From positions 78,395-112,194 of the forward strand of contig JAQBQU010000017.1 of assembly GCA_028286865.1 (NCBI GenBank): a stretch of 33,800 nt of DNA, written 5' to 3'. The stretch comes from Candidatus Kaiserbacteria bacterium (GTDB taxonomy: Bacteria > Patescibacteriota > Minisyncoccia > Phycocordibacterales > UBA2100). The notes beneath the pieces were generated by a model that saw only the letters and a list, made by a program, of their open reading frames with translations, searched no databases and was not told the origin of the DNA. The translations under genes and the position numbers were made by a program. Shown piece by piece: positions 8,497-18,035 of this stretch; within the stretch, counting starts at the first letter, position 1; every line of letters starts with the position of its first letter.

Positions 8497-10359
8497 TTAT
8501 TTTGCTTCGGTCGAACCGGTATCGCCTTGTGTCGGCTCTGTCGGCGGAGGCGTCTGAGTATTCTTTGACATCGCCTCTCCGATAGTACTCATAGCGCTGG
8601 AGAGTGCGTCGGTCGCAGATTTTACAGCGTCAGGATCCGTTCCTGCTCGAGCAGCTTTAGCGGCATCGATCTTTTCCTGGACATTCTTCTTGATATCTTC
8701 CGAGACCTTATCTCCGTGCTCTTTGAGTGCTTTTTCTGCGGCGTAGACCGTCTGATCGAGCGTATTCTGTGCCTCCACAAGCTCGCGCTTCTTCTGATCG
8801 GATTCCGCATTTGCTTCCGCGTCTTTGCGCATCTTCTCTACCTCAGCGTCAGAGAGGCCCGATGACGCTTCGATACGGATGGACTGCTCTTTGCCGGTCG
8901 TCTTCTCCTTGGCTTTTACCGAGAGAATGCCGTTGGAATCGATATCGAAGGTGACTTCCACCTGCGGCATACCGCGCGGCGCCGGCGGAATGCCGTCGAG
9001 ATTAAAGCGCCCGAGCGATTTGTTGTCGGCCGCCATCGGGCGTTCGCCCTGCACGACGTGGATCTCTACCGAAGGCTGATTGTCGGAGGCAGTTGAAAAC
9101 GTTTGAGAACGGGATGTCGGAATGGTGGTGTTGCGCTCGATAAGCTTCGTGGCGACCCCGCCCATGGTTTCAATACCGAGTGAGAGCGGGATAACATCGA
9201 GGAGAAGCACGTCTTTGACGTCGCCCTGAAGAATACCTCCCTGGATCGCGGCACCGAGTGCCACGACCTCATCGGGATTCACGCCCATGTGCGGCTTTTT
9301 GCCGAAGAACTCTTCGACCGCTTTCTGAAGCGCGGGCATGCGCGTCTGGCCGCCGACGAGCACGACCTCATTGATCTCGGGATTCTTGAAAGGTGATGCT
9401 TCCATTGCGCGCTTCGTAATGGACATCGCGCGGTCGATGAATTCTTGGGTGAGTTCCTCAAGCTTGCCGCGGGTAAGCTTGATGAGAAGATGCTGCGGAC
9501 CGGCATCCGTCGAGGTGATGAACGGGATGTTCACTTCGGTCTCGAGTGCGGTCGAAAGTTCGATCTTCGCCTTTTCCGCTGCCTCATCGAGACGCTGGCG
9601 GGCGAGGGCATCGGTGCGTACATCGACACCGCTTTCACGTTTGAACTCCGTTGCGAGCCAGTCGATGATCTTCTGGTCGATGTCTTTGCCGCCGAGATGT
9701 GCATCGCCGTCGGTGGAGCGTACTTCGATCACATCATCACCTACTTCGAGCACCGAGATGTCGAATGTTCCGCCGCCGAAGTCGAAGACAACGATCTTCT
9801 CGTTCTTCTTTTTGTTGAATCCGTATGCGAGTGCCGCTGCGGTCGGCTCGTTGATGATGCGCTTCACATCGAGTCCGGCGATCTTGCCGGCGTCGCGGGT
9901 GGCTGCACGCTGTGCGTCGTTGAAATATGCAGGTACGGTGATCACCGCTTCGGTGATGGTCTCGCCCAAGCGCGCCTCGGCGTCGGACTTCAGCTTCTGC
10001 AGGATCATCGCCGACATTTCTTCCGGTCGGTACCACTGCTCACCCATCTTCACTTCGATGCCGCCGTTTGCTGATCTGCGCATCTCGAAGGGCACCGCAG
10101 AGCGGTCTTTAGCTACCATCTCTTCTTCGAAGTTGTGTCCGATGAAGCGTTTGATCTGATAGATAGTGTTCTTTGGATTGGTCACGGCCTGACGCTTGGC
10201 GATCTGGCCCACGATGCGCTCACCGGTTTTTGAGAGCGCGATGATCGACGGCGTCGTTCGTCCGCCTTCGGCGTTCTCCAAGATCATCGGCTCACCACCT
10301 GACACTACTGCCATTGCTGAGTTTGTTGTCCCGAGGTCAATTCCGAGTATTTTAGCCAT
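8497..10359 (-). CDS. dnaK: Chaperone DnaK (Hsp70)
   Basis: [19 protein letters not shown]...; start placed at 10359 rather than the ORF-track 10383. Confidence 0.98.
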   Translation of the reverse strand: MAKILGIDLGTTNSAMAVVSGGEPMILENAEGGRTTPSIIALSKTGERIVGQIAKRQAVTNPKNTIYQIKRFIGHNFEEEMVAKDRSAVPFEMRRSANGGIEVKMGEQWYRPEEMSAMILQKLKSDAEARLGETITEAVITVPAYFNDAQRAATRDAGKIAGLDVKRIINEPTAAALAYGFNKKKNEKIVVFDFGGGTFDISVLEVGDDVIEVRSTDGDAHLGGKDIDQKIIDWLATEFKRESGVDVRTDALARQRLDEAAEKAKIELSTALETEVNIPFITSTDAGPQHLLIKLTRGKLEELTQEFIDRAMSITKRAMEASPFKNPEINEVVLVGGQTRMPALQKAVEEFFGKKPHMGVNPDEVVALGAAIQGGILQGDVKDVLLLDVIPLSLGIETMGGVATKLIERNTTIPTSRSQTFSTASDNQPSVEIHVVQGERPMAADNKSLGRFNLDGIPPAPRGMPQVEVTFDIDSNGILSVKAKEKTTGKEQSIRIEASSGLSDAEVEKMRKDAEANAESDQKKRELVEAQNTLDQTVYAAEKALKEHGDKVSEDIKKNVQEKIDAAKAARAGTDPDAVKSATDALSSAMSTIGEAMSKNTQTPPPTEPTQGDTGSTEAK

Positions 10360-10423
10360 ATTTGATACCTTATTTACTAACAAATGTGAGAGCGGATATG
10401 CTCTTTCTCACTGTCTTTTGATA

Positions 10424-11005
10424 CTACTCCTGATGCTTCTTTATGACAACTTGAGCCGGCCGGAGCACCTTTTCACCCGTTTTGTAGCCGTATCGAAGGA
10501 CCTTAAAGATCGATCCGGGCTCCCCGGGGACGTCGTCTTTCTCCTCAACGACATCGTGAATATACGGGTCGTATATTTCCCCTACTTTGCCGTATCGCTC
10601 GACGCCGTTGCCCGAGAGTGCGGCCAAAAGCTGATTGCGGACCTGATCCATGCCGCCGCGCCATTGCGGGTCGATTGCCTCCCATGAGGCGGAGCCGGTA
10701 GCCATATCGAAGCTGTCGAGCGCGGGAATGATGTCTTCGATAAGTCCTTCTTTTGCGCGCGCAGCTTGGCGCTCGCCGGTGGCGAATGCCTCTTTTTTCA
10801 TATTGATCGCGTCGGCTTTCGAGCGCTGCCAACCGTCGAGATATTCCGAGCGCTCCTTCTTTACTTTCTCGAGTTCGTCTCGTAGTTTTTGCATCTTCGC
10901 CTTTATGGCACCAACAGTACCGAGGTCGTCCTCGGGCTCGAAATCCAACTCTTCAGTGACCTGCTCCTCTTCCTGGGGAGCGTTATGTTCTTCGTGCTCC
11001 GTCAT
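10424..11005 (-). CDS. grpE: Nucleotide exchange factor GrpE
   Basis: Acidic N-terminus MTEHEEHNAPQEEEQ, coiled coil, C-terminal GYKTGEKVLRPAQVVI; internal start chosen at 11005. Confidence 0.93.
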   Translation of the reverse strand: MTEHEEHNAPQEEEQVTEELDFEPEDDLGTVGAIKAKMQKLRDELEKVKKERSEYLDGWQRSKADAINMKKEAFATGERQAARAKEGLIEDIIPALDSFDMATGSASWEAIDPQWRGGMDQVRNQLLAALSGNGVERYGKVGEIYDPYIHDVVEEKDDVPGEPGSIFKVLRYGYKTGEKVLRPAQVVIKKHQE

Positions 11006-11013
11006 ATGGCAGG

Positions 11014-11042
11014 AGTATAGCAAATCACTCTTCATAAAACAA
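11014..11042 (-). promoter_or_regulatory. Candidate grpE promoter TTGTTT-N17-TATACT, -10 ending 8 nt before the ATG
   Basis: Reverse strand reads TTGTTT tatgaagagtgatttgc TATACT cctgccat ATG. Confidence 0.6.
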
Positions 11043-11086
11043 AAAGCCTTGGAATAGATCATTACCTTCCGCAATGGCCAAAACGA

Positions 11087-11115
11087 AAGATCTCCCTTGC
11101 GGGAGATCTTTTCGA
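11087..11115 (-). terminator. Intrinsic terminator downstream of rpsI
   Basis: AAAGATCTCCC-ttgc-GGGAGATCTTTT stem-loop immediately after the rpsI stop. Confidence 0.8.
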
Positions 11116-11508
11116 TTATCGTTTTGACCATTGTGGGGCACGGCGTGCGCCCTTGAGACCGAACTTCTTTCGCTCACGCGCTCGCGGATCGCGCTTGAGG
11201 AAGCCGCGGACCTTGAGGTCTTTGCGCTGCTCGGGAACGAGCTCGATCATGGCGCGGGAGATGCCGAGGCGAATCGATTCTGCCTGAGCCTTCTTGCCGC
11301 CGCCAGAGACCTTCGCGGTCACGGTGTAGGTAGCGCCGAGAAGCGTGAGAGCTTCATAGGCGGTCTTCATCATGATATTGAGCGGAAAGTACTCTGCCGC
11401 ATCCATACCGTTGACGATCATGGTCGTGTTCTTCGCAGGAGTGATACGCACACGTGCAGTTGCCGTTTTGCGTCGTCCGACTGCTTCTGTGTATCGTGCT
11501 GTTGCCAT
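11116..11508 (-). CDS. rpsI: 30S ribosomal protein S9
   Basis: MATARYTEAVGRRKTATARVRI...; C-terminal KKFGLKGARRAPQWSKR. Confidence 0.97.
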   Translation of the reverse strand: MATARYTEAVGRRKTATARVRITPAKNTTMIVNGMDAAEYFPLNIMMKTAYEALTLLGATYTVTAKVSGGGKKAQAESIRLGISRAMIELVPEQRKDLKVRGFLKRDPRARERKKFGLKGARRAPQWSKR

Positions 11509-11512
11509 AAAA

Positions 11513-11890
11513 TTATTCGCTAATGATGAGGCTTTTCATGCGGCGTACGCGCATCGTGTTGTTCGGAAGCATGCGCTGTACCGCGCGGCGAACTGCTTCT
11601 CCGTATCCTTTGCGTGCATTGAGATTAGAAAGCGATTCGCGCTTCTGGCCTCCCGGGTGACCGGAATAGGTCGTGTAGATCTTCTGCGTTCGCTTTCGTT
11701 CGCGGGTATAGATCTTCGAAGCGTTGGTGACGATCACCTGCACGTTCGAATAGATGTTCGGCGTGTAGTCGGCATGCATCTTGCCCATGAGCGCCTTTGC
11801 GGCCTCAGAGGCGATACGGCCGATAGCGCGACCAGATGCATCGATCGTGTGCTTCTTCTGCTTTGGCAATTCTTTAGTCATAGTCTCCAT
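11513..11890 (-). CDS. rplM: 50S ribosomal protein L13
   Basis: HTIDASGRAIGRIASEAAKALMGK; YSGHPGGQK; start near 11890 or 11881 rather than 11998. Confidence 0.95.
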   Translation of the reverse strand: METMTKELPKQKKHTIDASGRAIGRIASEAAKALMGKMHADYTPNIYSNVQVIVTNASKIYTRERKRTQKIYTTYSGHPGGQKRESLSNLNARKGYGEAVRRAVQRMLPNNTMRVRRMKSLIISE

Positions 11891-11891
11891 A

Positions 11892-12248
11892 TTATTGTAC
11901 GAATTCGATTCGCGCTGATTCACCGACACGCTTGCCCACACGACCGAGGCGGACGATGCGGGTATAACCGCCGGCACGCGCAGCGTAACGGGTCGCAAGT
12001 GTATCGTGAAGCTTCTTCACGGTCTCGACGTCGTTGCCAAGGATCGATGCGATGGAGCGACGTGATGCAAGAGTGTTCTTCTTGCTGTTGGTGACGAGGC
12101 GTTCGATGTACGGACGAAGCTCCTTCGCTTTTGCGACCGTTGTGTTGATACCCTCATGCATAACGAGAGAGCGTGCGAGAGATCGCAAAAGTGCGGTTCG
12201 CTGGCGCTTGTCGCGGTGCAGGGTACGAGTTTTAACGTGGTGTCTCAT
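11892..12248 (-). CDS. rplQ: 50S ribosomal protein L17
   Basis: MRHHVKTRTLHRDKRQRTALLRSLARSLVMHEGINTTVAKAKELRP. Confidence 0.97.
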   Translation of the reverse strand: MRHHVKTRTLHRDKRQRTALLRSLARSLVMHEGINTTVAKAKELRPYIERLVTNSKKNTLASRRSIASILGNDVETVKKLHDTLATRYAARAGGYTRIVRLGRVGKRVGESARIEFVQ

Positions 12249-12252
12249 AGAA

Positions 12253-13230
12253 TTAAATTGATCGAAGGGTCAGTCCGAGATTTGAGAGGGCGCGCTTAAT
12301 GTCCTGAAGGCCTTTCTGTCCAAGTCCCTCGATCGCAAGAAGGTCGTCCTCTCGCTTGCGGACAAGGCCGCCGACGGTTCGGATCGAAGCGTTATCAAGT
12401 GCCATTTCGACGCGCTGCGGAAGCTTGAGTTCCGTGATGCGGGTCTTGAGCATTTCGGAATCCATCGGCGCGAGCTTTTCCTCGCGGGCTGCAGCAGAGC
12501 GGTCGTTGATGATCATAGAAGGCATTTCGACGACCTCCTCTTCCTTGAAGCCGACAACTGCCTTGAGCTGGTGGATCATGGTCTCGATAGCACGCTCGAG
12601 CGCCTCGCGAGGAGCCAAGGTGCCATCGGTCTCGATGATGATGCGCAAGCGGTTGAAGTCGGTGCGATCCCCCACGCGCATGTTCTCAACTTCGTAATTG
12701 GCGCGGCGGATAGGAGAAAAGATGGCATCAAGTGCGATGGTGCCGATGTCCACTCGCTCCTTCTGGTGCTCTTCCTTTGGAATGTACCCGAGTCCGCGTT
12801 CTGCGCGAAGCTCAAGTTCAAAGGTAACCTTGCCCGAGACTTCAGCGATATGCTGTTCAGGGTTCAAGACCTCTACCTGGCCCGGGAGTGTGAGATCACC
12901 GGCGGTCACTGATGCAGGGCCCTTCACGGAAAGCGTGATGGTCTGTGGCTCATCCGAGAGGAGCTTGAAGCGGATCTTGCGGAGATTGAGGAGTATCGTG
13001 ACAACATCCTCCTTCACGCCTTCGATGGTGGAGAATTCGTGCGCGACGCCCGGGATCTTCACGTGAGTGACAGCAGCGCCCGGAAGCGACGAGTGGATGA
13101 TGCGGCGGAGGCTGTTCCCAAGAGTATAGCCGTACCCCGGATAAAGTCCGTCGATCTCATATGTACCTGAGCGCTCGGATTCCGAGACGACACGTGGCTT
13201 TGAGGGCAATGCAATGTGATAGTCGGACAT
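12253..13230 (-). CDS. rpoA: DNA-directed RNA polymerase subunit alpha
   Basis: GYTLGNSLRRIIHSSLPGAAVTHVKIPGVAHEFSTIEGVKEDV; alpha-CTD LALDNASIRTVGGLVRKREDDLLAIEGLGQKGLQDI-like. Confidence 0.98.
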   Translation of the reverse strand: MSDYHIALPSKPRVVSESERSGTYEIDGLYPGYGYTLGNSLRRIIHSSLPGAAVTHVKIPGVAHEFSTIEGVKEDVVTILLNLRKIRFKLLSDEPQTITLSVKGPASVTAGDLTLPGQVEVLNPEQHIAEVSGKVTFELELRAERGLGYIPKEEHQKERVDIGTIALDAIFSPIRRANYEVENMRVGDRTDFNRLRIIIETDGTLAPREALERAIETMIHQLKAVVGFKEEEVVEMPSMIINDRSAAAREEKLAPMDSEMLKTRITELKLPQRVEMALDNASIRTVGGLVRKREDDLLAIEGLGQKGLQDIKRALSNLGLTLRSI

Positions 13231-13309
13231 ATAATTTTTGTTAAAAAATAATGACTAAAGTAAAGGATTGAGTAAAAAGAGTGACTGCGTGTTGCAGAAT
13301 ATTATAACA

Positions 13310-13918
13310 TCATCTGCTATAGAACTCAAACACCGTCGCATAATCGAGGCCGCTTCCTTCCATTGCGGTATACGTCGGCTCGCTTTCTACGGTCGCTTTA
13401 AGTGCTGGGACATCCGCCTTGAGCCAGTTCGGAGCAGCCTTCATGTTCTCCTTATCGGCGAGTACCGCAAAGAGAACGCTCGACTTGCTGCCTTCGCGGA
13501 CATCGATGACGTCGCCCTTTTTGAGGTGGTGCGAAGGTACCGTCGTGCGAGTGCCGTTGATCTTGATATGGCCGTGGCTCACCATCTGGCGTGCAGCGCG
13601 ACGCGTCGGAGCGAATCCGAGACGGTAGATAGCGCTGTCGATGCGGGATTCAAGTGCGATGTGGAGTGCCTTTGAAGGCTCGGCCGCTGAGAATGCCTTT
13701 TCCGCGTAGTTGGAAAGCTGGCGCTCGGAGAGCCCGTAGGTAAATCGCACCTTCTGCTTTTCGAGGAGCTGGCGTCCGTAGTCGGAACCTCCTCGTCCGC
13801 GCTTCTCCTTCTTTTTGGTGCGTGCTTCGGAGAGCGCAAATTTCTGCGACTGGGTCTGCTCGAAAATGCCTGCACCGAGGCGTTTTGCGATCTTGAATTT
13901 TGACTTTACAGGTAGCAT
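13310..13918 (-). CDS. rpsD: 30S ribosomal protein S4
   Basis: KQKVRFTYGLSERQLSNYAEKA; S4 domain LESRIDSAIYRLGFAPTRRAARQMVSHGHIKING. Confidence 0.97.
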   Translation of the reverse strand: MLPVKSKFKIAKRLGAGIFEQTQSQKFALSEARTKKKEKRGRGGSDYGRQLLEKQKVRFTYGLSERQLSNYAEKAFSAAEPSKALHIALESRIDSAIYRLGFAPTRRAARQMVSHGHIKINGTRTTVPSHHLKKGDVIDVREGSKSSVLFAVLADKENMKAAPNWLKADVPALKATVESEPTYTAMEGSGLDYATVFEFYSR

Positions 13919-13949
13919 GAAAAAGCGTGATATTAATAATTATTGATGA

Positions 13950-14384
13950 CTATATGCGACGTGGCTTCGGAGGACGCGGACCGTTGTGCGGTACCGGCGT
14001 ATCGTCAGCGATGCGTGAGATCTCGATGCCCTTTCCGGCGAATGCGCGCAGTGCCGATTCACGACCGGCGCCAACTCCACGGATGACCACATCGACTTCT
14101 TTGACACCGATGATGGCGGCCTTATCTCCCACAAGCTCCCCCACCTTGGCAGCAGCGAATGGCGTTCCCTTCTTGGCTCCTGCGAAGCCGAGGCTTCCGG
14201 ATGTGGACCACGCCATCGCATTTCCTCCCTTATCGGTAAGAAGTACTTTGGTGTTGTTGTAGGTAGCATGAATATGAAGCGTACCGGCGACGATATTCTT
14301 CTTTGCGGTACGTGCCAAAGAGCGCGACTTGAGTCCCGCGTCCACTGATCCGCCTGATTTTCGTATGATTCTTTTCTTACCCAT
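13950..14384 (-). CDS. rpsK: 30S ribosomal protein S11
   Basis: GTLHIHATYNNTKVLLTDKGGNAMAWSTSGSLGFAGAKKGTPFAA; start at MGKKRIIRKSG (14384). Confidence 0.97.
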   Translation of the reverse strand: MGKKRIIRKSGGSVDAGLKSRSLARTAKKNIVAGTLHIHATYNNTKVLLTDKGGNAMAWSTSGSLGFAGAKKGTPFAAAKVGELVGDKAAIIGVKEVDVVIRGVGAGRESALRAFAGKGIEISRIADDTPVPHNGPRPPKPRRI

Positions 14385-14428
14385 ATATATTTGCTTCGAA
14401 TTGATTGATGACAAGGACTACCCTTGGA

Positions 14429-14809
14429 TCATGTCTTCTCAAGCTTACGGCGACCTGATGTCATTGTCTTACGAACGTTGCCGCGGACGGTACGCGAATT
14501 GGTCTTTGAGCGCTGACCGCGTGCAGGAAGGCGGCGAAGGTGACGGCTTCCGCGGTAGGACTTGATGTCCTTGAGGCGACGAATGTTGCCTGAGATCTCG
14601 CGTCGTAGCTCTCCTTCGACGGTGAACTTTTCGATCGCTTCGCGGACAGCGGTCTCTTCTGCCGGTGTAAGGTCCTTCGGGCGCTTGCCTGCATCGATGT
14701 TGAGCCCTGCAAGAACCGTCAGCGCACGAGGACGTCCCACTCCATATACAGAAGTAAGGCCTATTTCGAGGCGCTTGTCTTCCGGGACGGTGATTCCTGC
14801 GATACGCAT
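14429..14809 (-). CDS. rpsM: 30S ribosomal protein S13
   Basis: MRIAGITVPEDKRLEIGLTSVYGVGRPRA; RHLRRLPARGQRSKTNSRT. Confidence 0.97.
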   Translation of the reverse strand: MRIAGITVPEDKRLEIGLTSVYGVGRPRALTVLAGLNIDAGKRPKDLTPAEETAVREAIEKFTVEGELRREISGNIRRLKDIKSYRGSRHLRRLPARGQRSKTNSRTVRGNVRKTMTSGRRKLEKT

Positions 14810-14857
14810 GATGATTTAATTATTGAGAGTTAGGTAATGGTGATGGGAGTGTTCGGG

Positions 14858-14971
14858 CTAGCCTTGTCGCTGCTTGTGGCGCGGGTTGGTGCAGATAACC
14901 CACAATCGCCCACGTCGTTTGACGTGTCGGCAATGCATACAAATTTTCTTAACAGATGATTTTACCTTCAT
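14858..14971 (-). CDS. rpmJ: 50S ribosomal protein L36 (missing from the ORF track, 37 aa)
   Basis: Reverse translation [37 protein letters not shown], with the L36 Cys/His zinc pattern. Confidence 0.95.
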   Translation of the reverse strand: MKVKSSVKKICMHCRHVKRRGRLWVICTNPRHKQRQG

Positions 14972-14986
14972 AGAGTATGTGGGGTT

Positions 14987-15193
14987 CTAGCTGCGACGTA
15001 CGATCCGAGCGCGTCCGCCATAGGGGTCTATGTGCAGTTGTACGCGATCTCCGACGAGTACCTTAATACGGTGCAGACGCATTTTGCCCGCAAGGTACGC
15101 CAGAACGACATCCCCGGAACCGAGTTTGACGCGAAAGAGCGTGTTGGGGAGTGCCTCTTCGACGACTCCTTCTACGATCTCTGCATCAGACAT
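14987..15193 (-). CDS. infA: Translation initiation factor IF-1
   Basis: MSDAEIVEGVVEEALPNTLFRVKLGSGDVVLAYLAGKMRLHRIKVLVGDRVQLHIDPYGGRARIVRR; start at 15193. Confidence 0.95.
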   Translation of the reverse strand: MSDAEIVEGVVEEALPNTLFRVKLGSGDVVLAYLAGKMRLHRIKVLVGDRVQLHIDPYGGRARIVRRS

Positions 15194-15206
15194 ATCTGCG
15201 CCACGA

Positions 15207-15235
15207 AGAATAGCAACACTTGGCCATGCCGTCAA
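15207..15235 (-). promoter_or_regulatory. Candidate promoter of the infA/ribosomal operon: TTGACG-N17-TATTCT
   Basis: cgtcaa at 15230-15235 and agaata at 15207-15212 on the + strand, 17 nt apart; -10 ends 13 nt before the infA ATG. Confidence 0.65.
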
Positions 15236-15302
15236 CCCCTATCGTTGCAAAAGCAGCATCAAGGCAGCGTTCGTGTGTTTTGGCAAGCATGTCGGGCTAA
15301 GG

Positions 15303-16712
15303 CTACTGGGCCAAAGGCTTCGAGATCTCGACCTTTATCGCACTGGCGGTATCGGGGAACGTGCCCTTCCAGAAGGGTTCTACTCGTGCTGAAGCCTGCT
15401 GGATGCTCGGGATGCCGGCAACGATCGTCTGGAATGAGGCGTCGGATTTGCCGGCTAGAGAGCGCTGGAGAGCCCCCGCATCGACGTTCCATACCATGAC
15501 CGCCTTACCCGTCAGCGAGAACTGAAGCGGATCAGTCCCGATCGCGGTAGAAGTAGCTATATTTTGAGCACCAAAATCCGAACTCGGCACAAGTGTCAGT
15601 GTCGCGCCCGAAGTATCGATGCTGCTCGCCTGGGCGACCGCAGCTGCAAAATCCGTCTGCGTAAATGCCGGTACCGATACATGTGCGCTCTCATTGATCC
15701 GGATGCTGCCGTCGCTCTCTGATGTATCAGGCAGGTCGCGATACGTGATCTGCATCAGGTCCGGAAATATAAGAAGGTCATTGGTGGAGGCAGCGGCGGC
15801 ATTGGCCTTTGCCTCGAGTCTGGTGCGGATGCTGGAGATCGCTGCCTGGCGAGCCCCGTCAGCGACACCCGGCTTATCACCGACGAATCCGCCGACCATC
15901 GACTCGGTCGATTGCGCGTAGACCTTCGCGTACATGGTCGTGTTCGACTTGAGACCGGGGAGTGTGAATTTGGAAGCGCCGACATTGTAGTCAGCACCTG
16001 CCTTATCTGCCTGTACCGTGACCGTCACCTGCCCCGGAGTGGTACCGACCATGGAAGGTACGACCACATCGACCGGCACGCGGAATACGTGTCCGTCGGC
16101 CGTTTCGAAGCGGGTCGTAGCGATGAGCTTAAGTGGCGTGGTTTGATAGGCGTTGTAAATGGTGATATTCCCGCTGGCCTTATCCTCCGCGTGCACCGTA
16201 CCTTGGCTGGCTACTGTCTGAGAATCGGTAAGGTCGCTTTCTTGTGTGGAATACGTAAGGGAATCCGTGGCACCCGAGATCGCGGGATATGCCGTGAACT
16301 GCGACGAAGAGTCGAAGGTAAGCGCCTGGGAGCGCGGTGTCACTTTCACGGTCGTGGGACGCATCGCTACAAACAGAAGGAGGCCAAGAGCGACGACACA
16401 TGCGACGGCCGTCCCCCATATCCACCAGCGGGTCTTGCGCGGTCGTCGCGGCATTCCCATACCGACCGGGGGGACTTCGCGCGTATCACGATCAGGAAAG
16501 ATGCGGCGCGGCGCACGCGGCGTCACCTGAATATTGCGGATAGAGCGCTCGGACGGCTCTGATATGGCCCCCTGATCGAACTCCTCATCACGGTCTTCGT
16601 CAGATACCGAAGAGATCACCGGCTCAGGTGTTTCGGGAACTACCGGACGCGGGGCGCGTCGGATATGGTCATTGGATGGGGGCACGATGTCCTGGAAATA
16701 ATCTTTTGCCAT
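15303..16712 (-). CDS. Single-TM envelope protein with large extracytoplasmic region (possibly baseplate-J-like in CPR annotations)
   Basis: Charged N-terminal tail, TM segment WWIWGTAVACVVALGLLLFVAM, Ser/Thr-rich beta-like C-terminal region. Confidence 0.6.
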   Translation of the reverse strand: MAKDYFQDIVPPSNDHIRRAPRPVVPETPEPVISSVSDEDRDEEFDQGAISEPSERSIRNIQVTPRAPRRIFPDRDTREVPPVGMGMPRRPRKTRWWIWGTAVACVVALGLLLFVAMRPTTVKVTPRSQALTFDSSSQFTAYPAISGATDSLTYSTQESDLTDSQTVASQGTVHAEDKASGNITIYNAYQTTPLKLIATTRFETADGHVFRVPVDVVVPSMVGTTPGQVTVTVQADKAGADYNVGASKFTLPGLKSNTTMYAKVYAQSTESMVGGFVGDKPGVADGARQAAISSIRTRLEAKANAAAASTNDLLIFPDLMQITYRDLPDTSESDGSIRINESAHVSVPAFTQTDFAAAVAQASSIDTSGATLTLVPSSDFGAQNIATSTAIGTDPLQFSLTGKAVMVWNVDAGALQRSLAGKSDASFQTIVAGIPSIQQASARVEPFWKGTFPDTASAIKVEISKPLAQ

Positions 16713-16826
16713 TGTTGGGAGCAGAGCGATGTGTCGCTGCCGCTGATTATCGTTTCTAATGTGAAAATCCGCCTTCTGTCACCATTACCGAATATGAAAA
16801 GTATACCACGCAGCCCCCACCCTCCC

Positions 16827-17972
16827 TCATGAATCTGCTTCTATGTTGACAAGTGCGGTGTCCACCGCGAGTGCGGATTCCTGGGGAACGCCGAGTATCC
16901 AGTTCTCGATGCCCAGCGACTGCGGCGTATGTACCTCAAACGGCAAGGTCGTAATGGTGAACTGCGTGAAGTCGATGCGTGTGAAGAAGCGCCCGAGCCA
17001 GGTCTCGAGGTCATGATGGGTGATGAGGATCAGATCATTCGGCACGTGGCGAACCGCGGCCATTTTTCCGATGCATTCTCCGAAAATACGGGCCAGATCT
17101 GGCTCGGCGAGTGCCATCGCGCTCTGGACGGCTTCGCATGCTTCATTTGAGCAGGCTTCCCGTTCAAGCATTCGTATGTGACCGAGCGTTGCATCAGGCA
17201 GTCCGCCGCCGGCAAGCCGAGCGAGTATCGTGCGCACACCTTCAGGTACAATGCTTTGCTCGAATAGACCTTTGCGCAACGTGATCACGTGCGTGGTGTC
17301 GGTCGACATGTCGATGATAAGGACATCCGTATCGCTCAGGTCGGTGTCGTCGACGAAAGCCGCGATGGCGCGGGCACCTGAGCGCCAGGAGATCTTAGCG
17401 ACCGGAAAAAGTGCGCCGAGTGCGGAAGCGACGGCACTTTTTACATCTGCCTCGCAGTCGCTTATGAGCGACACCGCATCGAGCGTGCGGACTCGAACAT
17501 TTTCGTGACGTTTGGTGCGATATCCGTTGACCTCGATACGGGTCACGCTGGCTTCGATAAGCCTGCTCTGGTCTATCTCGGTCGCAAGCGCAAGGCCCGC
17601 TTTTGCGAGCTCCGCTACATGGGAGTCTTGCGCGGGCGTGTCGCTCTCGAATCGCTTGGCAGCACGCACGGTTTGCGTGTGGACCCACGGAGCATGGATG
17701 ACTGCGTGGACGGATAGTATAGGAGCCTTTTGATGATGTGCCGCGTATTGGGAGAGTGCGAGATCCCCCGCCTCCTTGATCTGGGCCGCGAGCATCCCTA
17801 CCGATTGCTCGGGAGTGTGCGGCTCGAATGAGAGCACCGAGCGACCTGTCGCGAGCACGGTCGATGTAACGCCGCTCGTCTGCACGATCGAAAGAGAAAC
17901 GCCGCCGACGCCGATGTCGGCGATAGCGCTCAATTTCCCCTTTCCGCCGTAGCCGAACGTCATGTCCACCAT
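16827..17972 (-). CDS. Actin-like ATPase-fold (FtsA/PilM-like) protein
   Basis: Phosphate-1-like ADIGVGGVSLSIV and phosphate-2-like VLIIDMSTDTTHVITL; start 17972 places TATACT 7 nt upstream. Confidence 0.55.
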   Translation of the reverse strand: MVDMTFGYGGKGKLSAIADIGVGGVSLSIVQTSGVTSTVLATGRSVLSFEPHTPEQSVGMLAAQIKEAGDLALSQYAAHHQKAPILSVHAVIHAPWVHTQTVRAAKRFESDTPAQDSHVAELAKAGLALATEIDQSRLIEASVTRIEVNGYRTKRHENVRVRTLDAVSLISDCEADVKSAVASALGALFPVAKISWRSGARAIAAFVDDTDLSDTDVLIIDMSTDTTHVITLRKGLFEQSIVPEGVRTILARLAGGGLPDATLGHIRMLEREACSNEACEAVQSAMALAEPDLARIFGECIGKMAAVRHVPNDLILITHHDLETWLGRFFTRIDFTQFTITTLPFEVHTPQSLGIENWILGVPQESALAVDTALVNIEADS

Positions 17973-18035
17973 TCTCAACAGTATATCGTCAAAATTCCTG
18001 CGATGCGCGTAGAAAATTTATTTCTGTTAGCAAGT

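Noticed and set aside
9338-10159. + strand ORF (273 aa)
   Set aside because: Antisense to dnaK; serine-rich shadow frame.
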